NCBI GenBank assembly: GCA_039798065.1
Contig: JBDKGS010000125.1
Span: 1 to 11,959 of the forward strand
Reading direction: 5' to 3'
Origin: UBA5070 sp039798065
GTDB taxonomy: Bacteria > Fibrobacterota > Fibrobacteria > UBA5070
DNA: 11,959 nucleotides
Below the pieces are notes generated by a model. It was not told where the DNA came from. It worked only from the letters and a program-made list of their open reading frames with translations, and ran no database searches. Both the position numbers and the translations under genes were made by a program. The number at the start of each line of letters is the position of its first letter. The first letter of the stretch is position 1. This document shows, piece after piece, positions 7,681-11,959 of this stretch.

Positions 7681-9108
7681 ATGACCGCCGACATTGGATT
7701 GATTGGACTCGCCGTGATGGGCGAGAACCTTGTGCTCAACATGGAGAGCCGCGGCTTTACCGTTGCCGTATACAACCGCACCACCTCCAAGGTCGACGAA
7801 CTCCTTGCCGGTCGCGGCAAAGGCAAACGACTGGTCGGCGCCCACAGCATACCGGAATTTGTCGCCTCGCTGAAGAAGCCCCGCAAGATCCAGATCATGG
7901 TGAAGGCCGGCGCGCCGGTGGACGCCGTCATCGAGGAATTGATCCCGCACCTGGACAAGGGCGACATCCTGATCGACGGGGGCAACAGCCTCTGGACCGA
8001 CACCATCCGTCGCACCAAGTCGCTGGAAGCCAAAGGGTTGCGTTTCCTGGGAGTGGGCGTGTCGGGCGGCGAAGAAGGCGCGTTGCGAGGTCCTTCCATC
8101 ATGCCGGGCGGCACTCGCGAGGCGTGGGCCGAGGTCGAACCCATCTACACGGCAATTTCTGCCAAAGTGGGACCCAACGGCGACATTCCCTGCTGCGCGT
8201 TCGTGGGGCCCGATGGAGCCGGCCACTATGTGAAGATGGTGCACAACGGCATCGAGTACGGCGACATGCAGCTCATCTGCGAAGCCTATGCGTTGCTTTC
8301 CGGCGTGCTTGGATTGTCGGCCCAGGAAATGTCCGACATCTTCGCCGAATGGAACAAAGGAGACCTCGACAGCTTCCTGATCGAGATCACCACCAACATC
8401 CTGGCCACCAAGGATCCGGAAACCGGCAAGCCTTTTGTGGACGTGATCCTCGACAAGGCCGGCCAAAAGGGCACCGGCGCCTGGACAGGCCAGAGCGCCC
8501 TGGAATTCGGCGCTCCCGCCCCCACTCTTGTGGAAGCCGTGTTCGCTCGCTCGCTTTCGGCCCAGAAGACAAATCGTGTCGCCGCATCTTCCATCCTGCC
8601 CGGTCCCGGCGCGGTGAAGTTCGATGGCGACAAGAAGGCGTTCATCGCCGCCGTGCGCGACGCGTTGTACGCCTCCAAGATCTGCTCGTACGCACAGGGA
8701 TTCCAGTTGCTGACCGCCGCCAGCGAGCACTACAAGTGGGACCTCGACCTGGGTCGAACCGCCTTGTTGTGGCGCGGTGGGTGCATCATCCGGGCCCGTT
8801 TCCTGGACGACATCTTCGAAGCCTACCAGAAGGACGCCAAGCTCGCGAACCTGCTGGTGGCTCCGGCCTTCGCACAAAAAGTGTCGCAATGCCAAGCCGG
8901 CTGGCGCTGGGTTGTGGGCGAGGCCGTGCGCTTGGGCGTTCCCGCTCCCGCCTTCGCCTCGGCGCTTTCCTACTACGACGGCTACCGTTCGGCTCGTGTG
9001 AGCGCGAATCTGCTGCAAGCCCAACGCGACTACTTCGGCTCGCACACCTTCGAACGCACCGACAAGGCCGGCGTGTTCCACCACGACTGGGTCGGTCTGC
9101 ACAGCTGA
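7681..9108 (+). CDS. gnd: 6-phosphogluconate dehydrogenase, decarboxylating
   Basis: Gnd converts 6-phosphogluconate and NADP+ to ribulose 5-phosphate, CO2 and NADPH in the oxidative pentose phosphate pathway (cytoplasm, usually a homodimer). The protein has 475 residues, the length of the long dimeric form. The N-terminal Rossmann fingerprint is GLIGLAVMGENL (residues 6-17), and YNRTTSK at the end of the second strand fits NADP preference. Ser128-Gly129-Gly130 (VSGGEEGALRGPSIMPGG) forms the substrate site. Lys185, His188 and Asn189 (KMVHNGIEYGDMQ) are the catalytic block. The C-terminal SHTFERTDKAGVFHHDW matches the tail that reaches into the partner's active site. All expected motifs are intact. 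It is flanked by its own promoter and a terminator, so it appears to be transcribed alone. Neighbours do not include zwf or pgl. Confidence 0.97.
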   Translation: MTADIGLIGLAVMGENLVLNMESRGFTVAVYNRTTSKVDELLAGRGKGKRLVGAHSIPEFVASLKKPRKIQIMVKAGAPVDAVIEELIPHLDKGDILIDGGNSLWTDTIRRTKSLEAKGLRFLGVGVSGGEEGALRGPSIMPGGTREAWAEVEPIYTAISAKVGPNGDIPCCAFVGPDGAGHYVKMVHNGIEYGDMQLICEAYALLSGVLGLSAQEMSDIFAEWNKGDLDSFLIEITTNILATKDPETGKPFVDVILDKAGQKGTGAWTGQSALEFGAPAPTLVEAVFARSLSAQKTNRVAASSILPGPGAVKFDGDKKAFIAAVRDALYASKICSYAQGFQLLTAASEHYKWDLDLGRTALLWRGGCIIRARFLDDIFEAYQKDAKLANLLVAPAFAQKVSQCQAGWRWVVGEAVRLGVPAPAFASALSYYDGYRSARVSANLLQAQRDYFGSHTFERTDKAGVFHHDWVGLHS

Positions 9109-9152
9109 TCGGAACCACGCCGGGGACCGACCGGACGAGATCCATCCACTCC

Positions 9153-9182
9153 AAGAGCGCCTAGGCGCTCTTTTTCGTTTTT
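9153..9182 (+). terminator. intrinsic terminator after gnd
   Basis: A perfect 20-base palindrome at 9153-9172 (8-bp stem AAGAGCGC, CTAG loop) runs into TTTTT, C, G, TTTTT. It lies 44 bases after the gnd stop and should separate gnd from the SET/ATP-grasp genes. Confidence 0.9.
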
Positions 9183-9374
9183 GGATCCAGTGCAACCGAC
9201 AGTCGAGCGATGGAGTCCTCCCCCGCAATTCCGGGTTTTGTCCCGGAATCCGTCCCCGGGATGGATTCGAAAATCCTCATGAATTCCCATTGGCGACCAC
9301 CCCCCATAGGCCTAAGTTTTCATCAATGGTCGTTCCCCGAAAACACGGGCGATCGTCGATCGATGCACCCCTCC

Positions 9375-9387
9375 GACGGATTCTGTC
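9375..9387 (+). repeat. dispersed 13-bp motif, intergenic copy
   Basis: GACGGATTCTGTC, centred in the hairpin at 9372-9390 and 56 bases before the SET gene start. This copy lies outside the coding regions I accept, so codon use does not explain it. Confidence 0.5.
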
Positions 9388-9432
9388 GGAAAGTCCCCAC
9401 CTCGCCGGGGATAGGAACCCTTCACCTGCCAC

Positions 9433-9436
9433 GGAG
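9433..9436 (+). promoter_or_regulatory. ribosome binding site of the SET gene
   Basis: GGAG lies 6 bases before the TTG at 9443. It favours that start over an upstream in-frame TTG at 9290, whose first 50 codons look non-coding. Confidence 0.6.
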
Positions 9437-9442
9437 TCCGCA

Positions 9443-9967
9443 TTGAGCCCACTGACCTTCGCCCAAGCCACAGAAACCTCCGAAGTATCCCGCCGCGCCG
9501 CGCCCGACCCGCGATTCGAGATGCGACAGATTTTGTCTAGCGGACACCGATCGCTTCACGCCGCGCAGGAATTCCGCGCTGGCGAAGTGGTCGCCGAATT
9601 CGGCGCCGCCGAGAGCGTGGCCAAGCCCAACTACCTGACCGTGCAGGTGGGCTCGACCGAGCATATCCTCCTGTCTCCCCAGCATCTCGAACTCATCAAC
9701 CACAGCTGCGAGCCCAACGTGTTCTTCGACGTGGGTTCCGGCGAACTCAAGGCCCTCAAGAACATCGCCGTCGGCGACGAATTGCTGTTCTTCTATCCGT
9801 CCACCGAGTGGCAGATGAACCAGCCCTTCCGCTGCAATTGCCAATCCGACAACTGCCTGGAAGTCATCCAAGGCGCGGCCTACATCTCCGACGACGTCCT
9901 CGCCCGCTACGACATCAACGCCCACATCCGCGAACTCTCCCGTCAGCCGGATTCCGTCACGCTCTGA
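9443..9967 (+). CDS. stand-alone SET-domain protein with post-SET cysteines
   Basis: SET domains transfer methyl groups from S-adenosylmethionine to lysine side chains. From the TTG at 9443 the protein has 174 residues and is almost entirely one compact SET domain. The N-terminal SET block is GHRSLHAAQEFRAGEVVAEF. The SAM/pseudoknot motif NHSC is at residues 86-89. GDELLFFYP contains Tyr118, which aligns with the catalytic Tyr of the usual ELTYDY motif. Cys131, Cys133 and Cys138 form the post-SET C-x-C-x4-C which, with a Cys of NHSC, commonly binds zinc. There is no signal peptide, so it is cytoplasmic. The Asp normally before the catalytic Tyr is Phe here. It lies 17 bases upstream of the ATP-grasp/SET fusion and is probably co-transcribed and translationally coupled. 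The substrate is unknown; a protein or peptide lysine is the default inference. Confidence 0.85.
   Translation: MSPLTFAQATETSEVSRRAAPDPRFEMRQILSSGHRSLHAAQEFRAGEVVAEFGAAESVAKPNYLTVQVGSTEHILLSPQHLELINHSCEPNVFFDVGSGELKALKNIAVGDELLFFYPSTEWQMNQPFRCNCQSDNCLEVIQGAAYISDDVLARYDINAHIRELSRQPDSVTL
9525..9537 (+). repeat. dispersed 13-bp motif, copy in the SET gene
   Basis: GACAGATTTTGTC, read in a different frame (Arg-Gln-Ile-Leu-Ser) from the tamB and pdxA copies. Confidence 0.5.
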
Positions 9968-9984
9968 AGCACGGTCCGGTCGCG

Positions 9985-11421
9985 ATGAAAGTCTGCGTGC
10001 TCCAGCCCGACTACACGGGCACCGATATCGACTACGCCAACTGGGACCCTCGTCGGAATCTGTCTGCGCTTCGTCCCGACTGGGACGTCGAGCACGTCTT
10101 CCTGCGCAAGGCTTCGGTGTACCGGCAGCTCAAGCAGGCCACCAGCAAGGGTTTCGACATCTTCGTGAACCTTTGCGAAGGCTACCTCGATTGGGAAATC
10201 CCGTCCATCGAGGTGATCTGGTACCTGGATCGCCTGGGCCTGGCCTACACAGGGGCACCCGCACGCTTGTACGATCCGTCCAAGGACCTGATGAAGTACG
10301 TGGCGCACGTGCAGGGTGTCCGCACGCCAAAATCCGTCGTGATCGGAACCGACGACCCGATCGACACCGGCGACCTCGCCTACCCCCTCTTCTTGAAACC
10401 GGCCCATGCCGGCGACAGCCTTGGGGTCGACGCGGATTCGCTCGTGCGATCGCCCGAACGTCTGGCGTCCAAGGTCGCCGATTTGGTCCGGGATTTCGGT
10501 ACCGCGCTCGTGGAAGAATTCGTGGAGGGCCGCGAATTCACCGTCCTGGTCGCCGCCGATCCCGACGACAGAAATCGTCCAATGGTCCTGCGTCCGCTGG
10601 AATTTCGCTTCCCGGAAGGTGAAACCTTCAAGTCGTACGATCTGAAGATCACCCAGCACCATCCGGAATGCAACGTGCCCGTGTCGGATCCGGATCTCGA
10701 CGCGAAACTGCGCGAGGCAGCCCGCAAGGTCTTCGTCGGATTCGATGGCGAGGGATACGCGCGCCTGGATTTCCGGATGGACCGCGCGGGCGCCCTCCAC
10801 TTCCTGGACATCAACTTCGCCTGCTCCATCTTCTACCCGCACGGCAGCGAAGGATCGGCCGACTACATCCTGCGAAACGATCCGCTGGGAGCGTCGGGAT
10901 TCCTCACGCACATCGTTCGCGAAGGCATTTCCCGTCATGCCAAAAATCGACGCAACTGGGTGCGCAAGGGGAACTCTTCGGCGGGATACGGAATCTTCGC
11001 CAACCGGAACCTCGCGCAAGGCGAGGTCGTGTTCCCGGGCGAAGAAGGCTCCTTCCGACTGGTCTCGCGACGCCATCTCGAATCGGATTGGTCCGCCGAG
11101 GAACAGGAAACGGCTCGCCACTACGCGATCCCGTTCAGCGATGAACTTTTGGCGATCTGGAACAGGGACCCCGACAACTGGGCGCCCCAGAACCACTCCT
11201 GCGACGCCAACACGGCCTATCGGGGACTGGACGTGGTCGCGACGCGCGACATCGCGCAAGGACAGGAATTGACGCTGGACTACTCCAATCTCTGCGACGG
11301 CTCGATCCCGGCCTTTTCATGCCGGTGCGGCGCCGGAAATTGTCGCGGCACGGTCGCTGGAACCGCCGGGTTCTCGCTCACGGCCGAGCTGGCAACCGAG
11401 CGAGCCCGATCGCTCGGTTGA
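9985..11421 (+). CDS. ATP-grasp (D-Ala-D-Ala-ligase-like) and SET-domain fusion protein
   Basis: This 478-residue protein has two enzyme domains. Residues 1-~315 resemble D-Ala-D-Ala-ligase-type ATP-grasp enzymes, which join amino acids or peptides by way of an acyl phosphate. DIFVNLCEGYLDWEIPSIE and LGLAYTGAPARLYDPSKDLMK match the family's N-terminal and hinge blocks. Lys138 in FLKPAHAGDSLGV is the expected ATP-binding loop. Asp262 (GYARLDF) and Asp275/Asn277 (FLDINF) sit at the metal sites. Residues ~328-465 form a SET domain: GYGIFANRNLAQGE, NHSC at 403-406, ELTLDY with Tyr433, and post-SET Cys446, Cys448 and Cys453 (CRCGAGNCRG). The ATG at 9985 has no strong Shine-Dalgarno, so coupling to the SET gene ending at 9967 is likely. 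It converges on a second ATP-grasp gene with a 44-base overlap. No signal peptide is seen. I know of no characterised protein with this fusion. Inferred role: a bifunctional ligase and methyltransferase acting on one peptide or protein. Confidence 0.88.
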   Translation: MKVCVLQPDYTGTDIDYANWDPRRNLSALRPDWDVEHVFLRKASVYRQLKQATSKGFDIFVNLCEGYLDWEIPSIEVIWYLDRLGLAYTGAPARLYDPSKDLMKYVAHVQGVRTPKSVVIGTDDPIDTGDLAYPLFLKPAHAGDSLGVDADSLVRSPERLASKVADLVRDFGTALVEEFVEGREFTVLVAADPDDRNRPMVLRPLEFRFPEGETFKSYDLKITQHHPECNVPVSDPDLDAKLREAARKVFVGFDGEGYARLDFRMDRAGALHFLDINFACSIFYPHGSEGSADYILRNDPLGASGFLTHIVREGISRHAKNRRNWVRKGNSSAGYGIFANRNLAQGEVVFPGEEGSFRLVSRRHLESDWSAEEQETARHYAIPFSDELLAIWNRDPDNWAPQNHSCDANTAYRGLDVVATRDIAQGQELTLDYSNLCDGSIPAFSCRCGAGNCRGTVAGTAGFSLTAELATERARSLG

Positions 11422-11959
11422 GGAATCCTTCGTAGGGCTCCAGGTCCTTCGCCAGGATCGCCCCCATGGTGGATATGGCCGGATCGCAACCCAGTCCGCA
11501 ATTCGCGTTGACCTCCAGCACGTAGACGATTCCTGTCGAGTCGTCGCGGCGCAGATCCACGCGCGCGTATCCACGGCCCCCAACCGCGGCGTAGGCTTCG
11601 AGCGCGACCCGACGCAACTCGGCGTCCAACGCGCGTTCAGGATGAGCGTACTGGTACCGCTCCGGCTCCCCTTCGGGCGCATCGGTCTCGTAGCGACGTG
11701 CGTAGAACAAGAACCGCTCTTCCTGTGGAAGCTCCTGCGCGAAACGGTATTCGAGCGGCGTGTAGGCCAACAGAGACGTCGGGGTTTCCGTGTTCCCTGA
11801 AACCAGGACTGTGAATTCCCTACCTGAGACGAAAGCCTCGGCGAACCATCCCGATGTCAATTCCTGACATTCCTCCGACGCCCCTCGCAGCATCGCGAAG
11901 CGATCGGCCAGATCCTCGGCCGTTGCGACTCTCGAGGCCTTGCGGATCCCGAAACTACC
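11378..11959 (-). CDS. ATP-grasp ligase, D-Ala-D-Ala-ligase-like (5' truncated by window edge)
   Basis: The reading frame is open to the right edge (the start is outside the window), leaving 193 C-terminal residues. The first visible residues, GSFGIRKASRV, match the ATP-binding loop GSSxGI-x-KA of D-Ala-D-Ala ligases. GREFTVLV and PLEYRF follow, then GYARVDLR with a metal-binding Asp and VLEVNANCGLG with the canonical Glu-x-Asn metal site. It ends soon after, so no SET domain is attached on this C-terminal side. It is paralogous to the ATP-grasp half of the neighbouring fusion (shared GREFTVLV, PLE-x-RF and GYAR-x-D), but has the more conventional metal motif. The Met at 11893 is internal. 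The convergent arrangement with a shared 3' end suggests the two ligases belong to one functional module. Substrates are unknown. Confidence 0.85.
   Translation of the reverse strand, partial: GSFGIRKASRVATAEDLADRFAMLRGASEECQELTSGWFAEAFVSGREFTVLVSGNTETPTSLLAYTPLEYRFAQELPQEERFLFYARRYETDAPEGEPERYQYAHPERALDAELRRVALEAYAAVGGRGYARVDLRRDDSTGIVYVLEVNANCGLGCDPAISTMGAILAKDLEPYEGFLNRAIGLARLPARP
11393..11420. repeat. 11-bp perfect inverted repeat in the convergent gene overlap
   Basis: CAACCGAGCGA (11393-11403) and its exact complement TCGCTCGGTTG (11410-11420) flank the 6-base loop GCCCGA. The repeat lies wholly inside the 44-base overlap of the two convergent ATP-grasp genes and codes on both strands. 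It would form a stable hairpin at the end of both transcripts. There is no T-tract on either side, so it is not a classic intrinsic terminator. A 3'-end protecting or bidirectional termination hairpin is the likely role. Confidence 0.7.

Larger units (their letters stand above)
9183..9442. other. intergenic region with several inverted repeats, possible structured leader
   Basis: No convincing gene lies between the gnd terminator and the SET gene. The stretch holds perfect inverted repeats at 9228-9249 (ATTCCGGG/CCCGGAAT, 6-base loop), 9263-9276 (GGATT/AATCC), 9372-9390 (TCCGAC/GTCGGA, 7-base loop) and 9394-9411 (TCCCC/GGGGA). The third contains a copy of the dispersed 13-bp motif. A weak promoter-like pair is TTGGCG at 9290 and TAAGTT at 9313 (17-base spacer). 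The promoter of the SET operon should be here, but I cannot fix it. I recognise no known riboswitch class. Confidence 0.45.

Noticed and set aside
7591..9228. 545-codon open frame antisense to gnd
   Set aside because: It mirrors a complete, motif-rich gnd gene. Long antisense frames are expected in GC-rich genes, and its translation shows no recognisable family.
9290..9318. Promoter TTGGCG-17-TAAGTT upstream of the SET gene
   Set aside because: The -10 matches the consensus at only 3 of 6 positions, too weak to list as a separate promoter.
9290..9442. N-terminal extension of the SET protein from TTG 9290
   Set aside because: The extra residues are low in regular structure, cover the inverted repeats and have no Shine-Dalgarno. 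TTG 9443 has GGAG 6 bases upstream.
9943..11259. 438-codon open frame antisense to the ATP-grasp/SET fusion
   Set aside because: It is the antisense shadow of a gene with intact ATP-grasp and SET motifs; no domain or ribosome binding site was seen.
1..11959. CRISPR arrays, tRNA or rRNA genes, insertion sequences, phage genes
   Set aside because: I found no direct-repeat array, tRNA-like cloverleaf, transposase or phage motif. The dispersed 13-bp motif is irregularly spaced and lacks CRISPR structure.

Overview
The window is about 12 kb of GC-rich, gene-dense DNA from a diderm (Gram-negative-type) bacterium. A TamB-like protein and an Omp85/TamA-like outer-membrane protein show the outer membrane. 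The phylum cannot be fixed from these genes. Fibrobacterota or another GC-rich diderm lineage is possible, but that is only an impression. Starts include ATG, GTG and TTG, and neighbouring genes often overlap by 4 bases or lie a few bases apart.

Region 1 (1-7566, + strand) looks like one operon of housekeeping genes: a 5'-truncated tamB, a tamA-like Omp85 gene overlapping it by 4 bases, pdxA (vitamin B6 synthesis) after 26 bases, and queG (last step of queuosine tRNA modification) overlapping pdxA by 4 bases. TamB and TamA are known partners in moving material to the outer membrane. pdxA and queG have no obvious link to them and are probably only co-transcribed.

Region 2 (7563-9182, + strand) is a single-gene unit: a sigma70-like promoter overlapping the queG stop, a small GNRA-type hairpin beside the Shine-Dalgarno sequence, gnd (6-phosphogluconate dehydrogenase, pentose phosphate pathway) and a strong intrinsic terminator.

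Region 3 (9183-11959) is the unusual part. After a roughly 260-base stretch rich in short inverted repeats come a 174-residue stand-alone SET-domain protein and, 17 bases later, a 478-residue fusion of a D-Ala-D-Ala-ligase-type ATP-grasp domain to a second SET domain with a post-SET zinc motif. A second ATP-grasp gene, a clear paralogue of the first ligase domain, converges on the fusion from the minus strand. The two 3' ends overlap by 44 bases, and an 11-bp perfect inverted repeat sits in the overlap. Two peptide-ligase-type enzymes with two lysine-methyltransferase-type domains suggest an uncharacterised pathway that makes or modifies a peptide or protein. The substrate is not visible here.

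A 13-bp motif close to GACRGATTYTGTC recurs across the window in different reading frames and in non-coding DNA, and is not explained by any gene.
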